Part shown: one piece after another, positions 50,929 to 58,573 of the stretch
Numbering within the stretch: the first letter of the stretch is position 1
Layout of the letters: each line of letters starts with the position of its first letter
Assembly (NCBI RefSeq): GCF_017676385.1
Contig: NZ_JAFFZN010000016.1
Coordinates: 1-64,000, forward strand
Reading direction: 5' to 3'
Origin: Streptomyces spirodelae
Lineage (GTDB): Bacteria > Actinomycetota > Actinomycetes > Streptomycetales > Streptomycetaceae
DNA length: 64,000 nucleotides
Translations under genes and position numbers: made by a program
The notes under the pieces: generated by a model
What the model saw: only the letters and a program-made list of their open reading frames with translations
Told to the model about the DNA's origin: nothing
Databases searched by the model: none

Positions 50929-52403
50929 TGACCGAGGTCTCCCTCTCCGCACAGGAGTACCGGGACCTGCTGTCGGCGGCGTTGGAGGACGCCACAGCGG
51001 CCGACGCCCGCCCCCCGACGGCCCGCACGCTGTTCACCCCTGACTCGCACCGGCAAGCGCTGTACGTCGACAACGTGGTGGTGCAGGGCGGCCGGGGCGT
51101 CGGCAAGACGTTCTGGTACTGGTCGCTCCTCGACGACGAACTGCGCGACCTCGCTGCCCAGGAGTACCGCATCAACCGCCTCAACAGGCTCCGGGTCCAC
51201 CCCGGATACGGCCTGGCGATGCGGTCCGGGCACTACCCGGGCCCGCTGGTGCTGGGCAGCCTGCTGGCGGCGGGCGAGGACCCGTACGACATCTGGTACA
51301 CGGTCCTCCTCAACGCCCTCGGCCAGCCCGATCTGTCCGGCCTGACCGAGTGGGCCGACAAGATGGCCTGGGTCCGTGCCCACCCCGGCCCGGCGGAGCG
51401 CACCATCGAGCAGGCGGACAGTCAGGCGTACGAGGAGAAAATCGTGCACCTGCTGCTCTTCGACGCGCTGGAGCATCTGGTCAGCGACCGCGGGCAGGCG
51501 GACCGGCTGGTCGGCGGCATCCTGCGGCTGGCCCTCCAGATGCGCCTCGCCACCCGCAACATCCGGCTGAAGGTGTTCGTACGCCCCGACATGTTCGAGG
51601 CGGCCGGCAACCACTTCGCCGACGCCTCGAAACTGTCGGCCTACTCGGCCCGGCTGGAGTGGACCCAGACCGATCTGTACGGCCTGCTGTTCCAGTATCT
51701 CGGCAACGAGCAGGGCGAGGAATCCGAGCGGTTCCGGATGCTCACGGGTGGCTGGAAACCGGAGAACGCCGGTGCTCGCCAGGCCCCGCCCCGGCTGCTG
51801 TCCGTCGACGAGAACACCCAGCGACGCCACTTCGACGAGATCGCCGACCCCTTCATGGGAAGCAACGTCCGGAGGGGGAAGACCTACACCTGGCTGCCGA
51901 ACCACCTCATGGACGGGTGCGGGCAGGTCAGCCCCCGCAGCTTCCTGGAGGCCCTGTCCACCGCCGCCGAGACGACCCGGGCCCGCCACCCCGGACACGA
52001 CCGGGCACTGCACCATGAGGGAATCCGCGCAGGCGTGCAGAAGGCGTCGAAGCGGCGGGTGGACGAGGTCAAGGAGGACACCCACTGGGTACGGCTGGCG
52101 ATAGAGCCGCTCGCCGGCTACCAGGTACCGGTTGCCGAGAAGACGGTGCTGCGCCTGTGGAAGGAGGCGAACCTGTCGGCGTCGCTGGCCGAGGAGACCT
52201 CCGGGTACGTACAAGCCGACACCCCCGAACGCGTCCGCATGGGACCACGCCAGCCGGAAGACCTCCCCCGGGTGATCACCGAGCTGATCGAACTGGGCGT
52301 GATGACTCAGCCGCGCAGCGACGGCCGCCTGGACCTGCCCGATGTGTACCGGATCGCGTTCGGCCTGGGCCGCAAGGGAGGAGTCCCGCGCCCGACGTCG
52401 TAA
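50928..52403 (+). CDS. P-loop NTPase of the BREX-2 cassette
   Basis: A 491-residue ATPase with Walker A QGGRGVGKTFWYWSLL near 52 and KVFVRPDMFEAAG near 220 in the sensor position. The layout recalls the STAND or AAA-type NTPases of defence islands, but I do not recognise the exact family. The C-terminal third, with SASLAEETSGYVQADTPE and LIELGVMTQPRSDGRLDLPDVY, looks like a winged-helix end. The ATG at 50928 has AAGGA upstream and overlaps the previous stop (TGATG); a GTG at 50925 is too close to that site. A 158-bp gap follows before pglX. Confidence 0.7.
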   Translation: MTEVSLSAQEYRDLLSAALEDATAADARPPTARTLFTPDSHRQALYVDNVVVQGGRGVGKTFWYWSLLDDELRDLAAQEYRINRLNRLRVHPGYGLAMRSGHYPGPLVLGSLLAAGEDPYDIWYTVLLNALGQPDLSGLTEWADKMAWVRAHPGPAERTIEQADSQAYEEKIVHLLLFDALEHLVSDRGQADRLVGGILRLALQMRLATRNIRLKVFVRPDMFEAAGNHFADASKLSAYSARLEWTQTDLYGLLFQYLGNEQGEESERFRMLTGGWKPENAGARQAPPRLLSVDENTQRRHFDEIADPFMGSNVRRGKTYTWLPNHLMDGCGQVSPRSFLEALSTAAETTRARHPGHDRALHHEGIRAGVQKASKRRVDEVKEDTHWVRLAIEPLAGYQVPVAEKTVLRLWKEANLSASLAEETSGYVQADTPERVRMGPRQPEDLPRVITELIELGVMTQPRSDGRLDLPDVYRIAFGLGRKGGVPRPTS

Positions 52404-52561
52404 CGACGACCGGCCTCCGGGAGCCGGGAGCCCCGCGGCCCTGCCCCATACGGCCCGGACCAGGCTGACGGTCATTGCCTGCGCACAGCGCCGGGCTGGC
52501 AGGATGGGCGGATACGCCGTGGTAGTACGGCGAGCCAGTAGGGGATGGAGAGGTTCCACCG

Positions 52562-55500
52562 GTGACGTTCGAGGAAGCCCGCACTGAGGCGGGTGCGTCG
52601 ATGGACCGCGAGAAGCACGAAGCGCTGCTCAAGGACCTGCAGAAGCAGGTCACCCTGCTGGTGGCGGACCTCAGGGAGCGGGCGGCACTGGAGGAGTTCG
52701 ACGGGCCGCTGCGGACCGAGTACGACCGCGCTGTGGAACAGGAGCGCACCGCACCGCAGCACTACGAGTCCTGGCTTGAGGAACGCCTCGTCCAGGTCGC
52801 CGCCGCATGGGTGCTGGGCTGCGTCTTCGTGAGGTTCAGCGAGGACAACGGACTGCTCCCCGACGCCTGGCTCTCCGGCCCCGGCGCACGGCTGGCCGAG
52901 GCCCAGGACCGGCACGACGACCACTTCCGTACCCACCCGGAGCACAACGACCGCGACTGGCTGTTCGCCTCCTTCCAGGCCCTCGCCGACGCCCACTCCA
53001 CCGCCGCGGCCCTCTTCGACGAGCGCCACAACCCGATGCGGGAGGTCACCCCCTCCTACGGAGCCGCCGCCCGGCTGCTGGCCTTCTGGCGGGAGCGCGG
53101 TCCGGACGGTGAGATCCGCTACGACTTCACCGACCCCGAGCTGAACACCCGCTTCCTCGGCGACCTCTACCAGGATCTCTCCGAGCACGCACGCAAGACC
53201 TACGCGCTGCTCCAGACCCCTGTCTTCGTCGAGGAGTTCATCCTCGACCTGACGCTGGAACCGGCCGTCGAGGAGTTCGGCCTCGACCCGGTCTGGAAGC
53301 ACCGCCCGCCCCGCTGGCGCGGCGAGACGGACCAGGACGGTGACGTACGCGGCCTGCGCTGCATCGACCCCGCGTGCGGCTCGGGCCACTTCCTGCTGGG
53401 TTTGTTCGAGCGGCTGCTGGCCAAGTGGCGCGAATTGGAACCCGGCACGGATGCGTGGCTGCTCATCCGCCGCACCCTGGAGTCCGTCCACGGCGCCGAC
53501 AAGAACCCCTACGCCGTCTCCATCGCCCGGTTCCGGCTCCTGGTGGCGGCCCTGAAGGAAGGCGGCGTACGGGAGTTGCGCCGCGCCCCCGGAATGCCGG
53601 TCCGGGTGGCGGTCGCGGACTCACTGCTGCACGGCCGGGAAGCGGGCCGGGGCGCGGGCCAGACGCTGGATGACCCGGCGGGCGGTGAGGTCTTCACGTA
53701 CCGGACGGAGGACGTGAAGCAGTACGTGGACGAGGTGGACCTGCTGGGCCGCGGCTCGTACCACGTAGTGGTGGGCAACCCGCCGTACATCACCGTGAAG
53801 GACAAGCAGGAGAACGAGAACTATCGGAAGGCGTACTGGGCCTGCTCGGGCAAGTACGCGCTGTCGGTACCGTTCGCCCAGCGGATTTTCGAGCTCGCGG
53901 TTCGGGCCGGTGGCAGCCACCGGGACGGCGGTTTCACGGGGCAGATCACGGCGAACTCATTCATGAAGCGGGAGTTCGGCAAGGTCCTCATCGAGTCGTT
54001 CTTCCACGGCGGCCCGTACAAGGACCCGGGAACAAAGCGCAAGGACAACTACTCCGGCGTGGAACTGACTCACGTCATCGACACCTCGGGTGCATACATC
54101 CCCGGGCATGGGACGCCGACGGTCATTCTCATCGGACGGCACCAGATGGCACGGCAGGCGATGCCGATTCGGGCAGTGCTGGGGATTCGGGGCGAGGCCA
54201 GCATTCCGGAAGAGGGCGCCCTTGGTCCGGTGTGGCGGGCGATCGTCGAGCAGGTGCGGAAGCCGGGGAGCGAGTCGGAGTGGGTGAGCGTCGAGGATGT
54301 GGAGCGGGCAGGCTTCGCGGAGCACCCCTGGTCACTGAGCGGAGGTGGGGCCGGTTCGCTCATGGAGGCGATCGAATCGGCTGCGCCGCACAGGTTGTCG
54401 AGCCGGGCCACGTCGATCGGCATCACGTCGGTCACTGGGGAGGACGACCTGTATCTTCTTCCTCGCAACGGTGCCGCAGCACGTCTTCGGGTCGCCAGAA
54501 CACGTCCTCTGGTGACGGGAGAAGTGATCCGCGACTACGGACTAGAACCCGAGTTTGACTCAATTTGGGTGTACGACGGGAATTTCAGGACGGTGAGCTG
54601 GGGTTCGATCGGCGCAACTGGGCAACTACTAGACCCGTTCCGTACTGCCATCTCGTCGCGCAAACGCTTTGGCGTGCCAATGCTCGAGCGAGGGATGTCA
54701 TGGCATGAATGGCAGGAGCTGTATCCGAGTAAGCTGACCACACCGCTGTCAATCGCCTTCGCTTTTGTCGCCACGCACAACCATTTCGTCCTGGACCGGG
54801 GCGGGAAGGTATTCAACCGTACTGCACCGGTGATCAAGGTGCCGGAAGAGGCAAGCGAGGAGCAGCATCTCGAATTGCTGGGGGTGCTGAATTCCTCGGG
54901 GGCGTGTTTCTGGTTGAAGCAGGTCAGCCAGGGCAGGGGAGGTAGCGGCCTCGGGCGCGGAGTGCAGGACGAGGAGTGGGAAGAGCGTTACGAGTTCACC
55001 GGCACCAAACTCCAAGAATTCCCCCTCCCCGAAGCCCTCCCCCTCGCCCACGCTCGCGAACTCGACCGACTAGCCCAAGAGCTGGCCCAGCACGAGCCCT
55101 CCGCCGTCGCCACCGCCAGCACCCCCACCCGCGCTGCCCTCGACGAAGCGAAGGCCGCTCAGGAGCGCATCCGCTCTCGCATGGTGCTGCTCCAGGAGGA
55201 GCTGGACTGGACCGTGTACGGAGCGTACGGGCTGCTCACCCCCAAAGAGGTCGCCCGCACCACGCTCTCCGGTGATCCCGCCGAACTGAACGACACCGAC
55301 GTACCGCAGCTCCAACTCGGTCAGCGAGCCTTCGAGATCGTGATGAAGCAAAAGGTCGACGCCGGTGAGCTTGACACCGCCTGGTTCGACCGGCACGGCT
55401 CCACCGAGACCGCCGTCGCCAAGGTCCCGGAGGGCTGGCCCGACCCGTACAAGGAGGTCGTCAAGGCTCGGCTCGACGTCATCGGTTCCCACCGGGACAT

Positions 55501-56356
55501 CCGGCTGATCGAGCGCCCCGAGTACAAGCGCCGCTGGTCCACCGAGCCCTGGGAGAAGCGCGAGGCCGCCGCCCTTCGCACCTGGCTCCTGGACGCGGCC
55601 GAGCGGGAGGAGCTGTGGTTCGAGGAACGCGGGGAGTACACCGCGCCCCGCACGCTCACCGTCTTCCAACTCGCCGACGCACTGCGCCACGACGAGGACT
55701 TCCAAGCCGTCGCCGCGCTCTACGCCGCCGACCATCTCGGCAAGAGCGACGCCTCACTCGCCACCGTCCTCGCAGCGGTCATCGAACCCGAGCACGTCCC
55801 CTACCTCGCCGCACTCCGCTACAAGGAGCCCGGCCTGCGCAAGCGCGCCCAATGGGAGCAGGTGTGGGAGCAGCAGCGCGAGGAGGACCGCACCGGGGAG
55901 CGCCAGGACATCAAAGTCCCTCCCAAGTACACGAGCGCCGATTTCCTCAAGCACTCGTACTGGTCCAACCGTGGCAAGCTCGACGTGCCGAAGGAGCGGT
56001 TCATCTCCTACCCGGGGGCTTCCTCGGACGGCGATCCGTCCCTCCTGCTCGGCTGGGCCGGCTGGAACCACCGCGACCAGGCCGAGGCGCTGGTCAATCT
56101 CATCAACGACCGCTCCTCAGTGGACGGCTGGAGCCACGAGGACCCGCGTTTCATTCCGCTGCTGGCCGGGCTCCGAGAGGTCATGCCGTGGGTTCACCAG
56201 TGGTACGACGAGTACGACCCGGAGTGGGGCGACAACCCGGCCCAGGAGTTCCAGGCCGCGCTCAACCACGCCTGTACTGAACGTCGCCTCTCGGAATCCG
56301 ACCTCCGCGACTGGCGCCCCGAGAAGAAGCGGCGCGGGCGCACGGCTGCCGAATAG
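52562..56356 (+). CDS. pglX: BREX-2 adenine-specific DNA methyltransferase PglX
   Basis: The DNA methyltransferase of the Pgl system, 1,264 residues. The S-adenosylmethionine motif IDPACGSGHF is near residue 266-276 and the catalytic NPPY near 405-408, as in N6-adenine enzymes. The region from about 500 to 800 should hold the target-recognition part; its DNA from 54541 to 54780 is only about 56% GC with rare codons, unlike the flanks. A helical C-terminal half follows. The GTG start has GGAGAGG at 8 nt; an ATG at 52601 is an alternative. In S. coelicolor a poly-G tract in pglX underlies phase variation; I saw no G-run above five here. Confidence 0.93.
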   Translation: MTFEEARTEAGASMDREKHEALLKDLQKQVTLLVADLRERAALEEFDGPLRTEYDRAVEQERTAPQHYESWLEERLVQVAAAWVLGCVFVRFSEDNGLLPDAWLSGPGARLAEAQDRHDDHFRTHPEHNDRDWLFASFQALADAHSTAAALFDERHNPMREVTPSYGAAARLLAFWRERGPDGEIRYDFTDPELNTRFLGDLYQDLSEHARKTYALLQTPVFVEEFILDLTLEPAVEEFGLDPVWKHRPPRWRGETDQDGDVRGLRCIDPACGSGHFLLGLFERLLAKWRELEPGTDAWLLIRRTLESVHGADKNPYAVSIARFRLLVAALKEGGVRELRRAPGMPVRVAVADSLLHGREAGRGAGQTLDDPAGGEVFTYRTEDVKQYVDEVDLLGRGSYHVVVGNPPYITVKDKQENENYRKAYWACSGKYALSVPFAQRIFELAVRAGGSHRDGGFTGQITANSFMKREFGKVLIESFFHGGPYKDPGTKRKDNYSGVELTHVIDTSGAYIPGHGTPTVILIGRHQMARQAMPIRAVLGIRGEASIPEEGALGPVWRAIVEQVRKPGSESEWVSVEDVERAGFAEHPWSLSGGGAGSLMEAIESAAPHRLSSRATSIGITSVTGEDDLYLLPRNGAAARLRVARTRPLVTGEVIRDYGLEPEFDSIWVYDGNFRTVSWGSIGATGQLLDPFRTAISSRKRFGVPMLERGMSWHEWQELYPSKLTTPLSIAFAFVATHNHFVLDRGGKVFNRTAPVIKVPEEASEEQHLELLGVLNSSGACFWLKQVSQGRGGSGLGRGVQDEEWEERYEFTGTKLQEFPLPEALPLAHARELDRLAQELAQHEPSAVATASTPTRAALDEAKAAQERIRSRMVLLQEELDWTVYGAYGLLTPKEVARTTLSGDPAELNDTDVPQLQLGQRAFEIVMKQKVDAGELDTAWFDRHGSTETAVAKVPEGWPDPYKEVVKARLDVIGSHRDIRLIERPEYKRRWSTEPWEKREAAALRTWLLDAAEREELWFEERGEYTAPRTLTVFQLADALRHDEDFQAVAALYAADHLGKSDASLATVLAAVIEPEHVPYLAALRYKEPGLRKRAQWEQVWEQQREEDRTGERQDIKVPPKYTSADFLKHSYWSNRGKLDVPKERFISYPGASSDGDPSLLLGWAGWNHRDQAEALVNLINDRSSVDGWSHEDPRFIPLLAGLREVMPWVHQWYDEYDPEWGDNPAQEFQAALNHACTERRLSESDLRDWRPEKKRRGRTAAE

Positions 56357-56362
56357 CGGTAC

Positions 56363-56385
56363 GACGGTCCCGCGTCGGGACCGTC
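56363..56385. terminator. Hairpin terminator after pglX
   Basis: GACGGTCCC-GCGTC-GGGACCGTC gives a 9-10 bp perfect stem with a 3-base loop seven bases after the pglX stop, overlapping the stop codon of the convergent GntR gene. It fits a bidirectional terminator. Confidence 0.7.
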
Positions 56386-56641
56386 AGTCCGTGCCTTCGT
56401 CTTTCTCGGGCACGTCGGCGGGCGGCAGCACATCAACCACGTATGAGCCTTTGTGCGGCAAGGTCTCGATGAGCCCTCGCTCACGCAGGTCCCGCAGTGC
56501 GCGCCGGATAGTGCGGTCGGCGACACCGTAAGTCTCAGCCAGCCGCGTGATGCTGGACAGTGCTCCCCCAGGCGGCACGTGTCCCGACCTGATCTCTTCC
56601 TCGAGGACACGCGCGATCCGCTGCCATTCGTACTGGGCCAT
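56384..56641 (-). CDS. Small GntR family regulator
   Basis: An 85-residue protein consisting only of a GntR winged helix-turn-helix (YEWQRIARVLEEEIRSGHVPPGG, then LAETYGVADRTIRRALRDLRERGLI). The usual C-terminal effector domain is absent, so it binds DNA without a large sensor. The 16-residue acidic end is PPADVPEKDEGTD. Similar short GntR proteins control adjacent small genes in Streptomyces. It is convergent with pglX and divergent from the small gene at 56795. Confidence 0.85.
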   Translation of the reverse strand: MAQYEWQRIARVLEEEIRSGHVPPGGALSSITRLAETYGVADRTIRRALRDLRERGLIETLPHKGSYVVDVLPPADVPEKDEGTD

Positions 56642-56710
56642 ACCTGAAGCTTCACCTGGTGCGCCAGACCCCGCATTGGCAGCCCATGGTGCACCAATGG
56701 CGTCCATGGC

Positions 56711-56722
56711 GTACCGTGGTAC
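56711..56722. promoter_or_regulatory. Candidate GntR operator
   Basis: GTACC-GT-GGTAC is a perfect palindrome in the 153-bp divergent interval between the GntR gene and the next small gene. Such short palindromes are typical GntR sites, but many sequences of this size occur by chance. Confidence 0.4.
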
Positions 56723-56794
56723 ATACGACACAGACCCCCGCGACGGCTGCAACCGTCCGGGGGCACGGCCGAACGCTGTCAAGGAGCGTCCAAC

Positions 56795-57190
56795 ATGCAC
56801 AACCTTATCCGCCGCACCGTCCACCGGCTGAGCCTGCTGCTCGCCCCCGGCACCGGAACCCACCGCGCGGGCCCCCGCAAGGCGCGGCCCGCCCTCACCA
56901 CTCGCCCCACCTCCGCCCGTCTCCCCTCTCACCGCACCCCATACGCACGGCTCAGGCTCGCCGGGCTCGGCGAAGCGAGCCCCGTACCCGTACTCGACGG
57001 CGAGGCCATCCCTCTGGTGCGCCCGTACCTCGTGGCGCACGAGGAAGAACAGCAGCGGGCGCAGCGACAGCGAAGGCAGGCGCAGCAGCAACGGCACCGG
57101 CGCCGCACGCTCGTCCTCGCCGCCGACTTCGGGATCGATCTGGACCAGCACCTGATCGGCGCAGGTGGCCTGGAAGGCAGGGCCGCCTGA
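56795..57190 (+). CDS. Hypothetical protein (basic, Arg/Gln-rich)
   Basis: A 131-residue protein I do not recognise. The N-terminal half is basic and Pro/Thr-rich (RPALTTRPTSARLPSHRTP). It then contains RLRLAGLGEASPVPVLDGEAIPLVRPYLVAHEEEQQ and a Gln/Arg-rich helix, QRQRRQAQQQRHRRR. It has no membrane segment. The ATG follows AAGGAG at 7-8 nt. It overlaps the next gene by one base (TGATG), so they are coupled. Pairs of this kind next to a small GntR gene are common in Streptomyces. Confidence 0.6.
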   Translation: MHNLIRRTVHRLSLLLAPGTGTHRAGPRKARPALTTRPTSARLPSHRTPYARLRLAGLGEASPVPVLDGEAIPLVRPYLVAHEEEQQRAQRQRRQAQQQRHRRRTLVLAADFGIDLDQHLIGAGGLEGRAA

Positions 57191-57591
57191 TGGAGCACGG
57201 ACACCCGAAGTGGCACCCGACGGACGACACAACCACGCTCCGGCTACTGCCCTGGCCGTCCCCGGAGGGGAAGCCGTGCTACCTCGTCCCGGACGAGGAG
57301 GGCGGGTACCTCTCACGCCTGGCCGACCAGATGGAGGAGGAGTTGCTGACCACGGGCACCGACGTGCTCGGGCTCGCCCGCGAAGTGCTGGACGACCCGG
57401 CTTCCCCGTACACCGAGGTGCGCTACGCCGGTATCCGGCTCGCCGAGTGCCTGACCGACGCCCTGCGCGTCGCCGAATCCCGCGGCCTGCGCCTCTCCGC
57501 ACGAGACGCTGGGGAACCCGACGACTCCCCGAATACCACGGACACCGCGGAACCGAAGCCCGGCCGCGGACCGCACACGGAAGGTCGGTGA
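57190..57591 (+). CDS. Hypothetical protein (acidic, coupled to the previous gene)
   Basis: A 133-residue acidic protein of no family I can name. Recognisable parts are the N-terminal MEHGHPKWHPTDDTTTLRLLPWP, a middle EEGGYLSRLADQMEEELLTTG and a helical RLAECLTDALRVAESRGL. The ATG overlaps the previous stop codon (TGATG). The C-terminal 30 residues are low-complexity. It is likely to belong to the GntR-linked small operon. Confidence 0.55.
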   Translation: MEHGHPKWHPTDDTTTLRLLPWPSPEGKPCYLVPDEEGGYLSRLADQMEEELLTTGTDVLGLAREVLDDPASPYTEVRYAGIRLAECLTDALRVAESRGLRLSARDAGEPDDSPNTTDTAEPKPGRGPHTEGR

Positions 57592-57653
57592 CGCGGGCTA
57601 TGGTCGTACGCACGACACGTCGTCGACGCGTCAGGGAAGGAGTAATCGAGGCC

Positions 57654-58001
57654 ATGACCGCCCACGCCGTTGATCCCTCACCACTTGTCCCGCCCATGCC
57701 CGAGCGGAACCCGAAGGCACTGCGCGCGGCGATCGCCCAGCACACCCCCCAGCTCCTCCCCGACTTCGACGAGCACTGGAGGTGGGCGGTGGCCGACGCG
57801 TTCGACATCAGCACCGTGCCTGCGTTCATGGCCCGCTGGTGGGGCGAGTACGCGATCGCCCGTGATCCGAAGCTCGACGCCCATATGAAAGACCTCCACC
57901 GCCGCGCCTCGGAATCCACCGACATCACCGAGGCCAAGGCGCTCCTGGAGGAGGCTTCAAACATTCGCTACCACGTACGGAGGCTGGAGCCCGGCCAGTG
58001 A
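57654..58001 (+). CDS. DUF6247-like protein, probable antitoxin
   Basis: A 115-residue protein similar in layout to DUF6247 proteins (PERNPKALRAAIAQHTPQLLPDFDEHW, then WWGEYAIARDPKLDAHM), which often precede RelE-like toxins in Streptomyces. The ATG has a GGAAGGAG site 11 nt upstream; this spacing is long, and an upstream ATG at 57600 is possible. Its stop overlaps the start of the next gene (GTGA). It probably forms a toxin-antitoxin pair with that gene. The family call is from memory and only moderately certain. Confidence 0.5.
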   Translation: MTAHAVDPSPLVPPMPERNPKALRAAIAQHTPQLLPDFDEHWRWAVADAFDISTVPAFMARWWGEYAIARDPKLDAHMKDLHRRASESTDITEAKALLEEASNIRYHVRRLEPGQ

Positions 58002-58324
58002 CCGACAACGGATTCATGGGTCCGCCGTGGCAGATGGACTGGACACTCAAGGCCCAGGCTGCCCGCGACTCGCTCCCGGAGCACGTGCGGAAGGTGGTCG
58101 ACGCAGCCCGCGCCGAGCTGGTCACGGCGAAGGATCCCTACTTCCGCGGCATCGAAACCGATGTGGATCTTCCCGATGGCATGAAAGTCCAGCCGGTTCA
58201 GTCCACCGAGCCGAAGGGCGCCCACGTCCTTCTCTTCGACAGCGGCCACGGCTGGATGACCTACACCTTCATTCGGCGTACCGAGGATCCGCAGATCATT
58301 GTGGAGGAGCTCTTCTGGCAGTGA
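57998..58324 (+). CDS. RelE/ParE-like protein, probable toxin
   Basis: A 108-residue protein whose pattern (AARDSLPEHVRKVVDAARAELV, then HVLLFDSGHGWMTYTFIRRTEDPQIIVEEL) fits the small RelE/ParE fold, with strands after an N-terminal helical pair. I cannot point to a definite catalytic residue. The start is GTG in GTGA, overlapping the DUF6247-like gene by four bases. The pair is followed by a strong hairpin. Either a toxin or an unrelated small protein is possible. Confidence 0.45.
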   Translation: MTDNGFMGPPWQMDWTLKAQAARDSLPEHVRKVVDAARAELVTAKDPYFRGIETDVDLPDGMKVQPVQSTEPKGAHVLLFDSGHGWMTYTFIRRTEDPQIIVEELFWQ

Positions 58325-58387
58325 CCCGAAGCCCGTCACGCCAGTGACGCCCCGCACCACGTAGCGGTCCCGACCTCGCGCACCCCG

Positions 58388-58423
58388 CCCCTCCATCCTG
58401 GCCGAAATGGCAGGATGGAGGGG
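58388..58423. terminator. Strong terminator hairpin before pglY
   Basis: CCCCTCCATCCTG and its exact complement form a 13-bp stem with a 10-base loop, 64 bases after the stop of the toxin-like gene. It isolates the small operon from pglY, so pglY needs its own promoter. A second palindrome CCGGCCG-AA-CGGCCGG lies at 58495-58510, 64 bases before the pglY start. Confidence 0.75.
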
Positions 58424-58573
58424 TTGCGTGCGCGCTGCGGGTGACCGCCGGGCCGCGCTGCGTGAAGTGCCCGGTCACAGAGCCGGACAAAATGCCGGCC
58501 GAACGGCCGGGTGAAGGTGCCCGGCGGGTGGCCGGGCGGGGTCTCGTCGGGGTGTGGGGAGCTGAAGCGGCTG

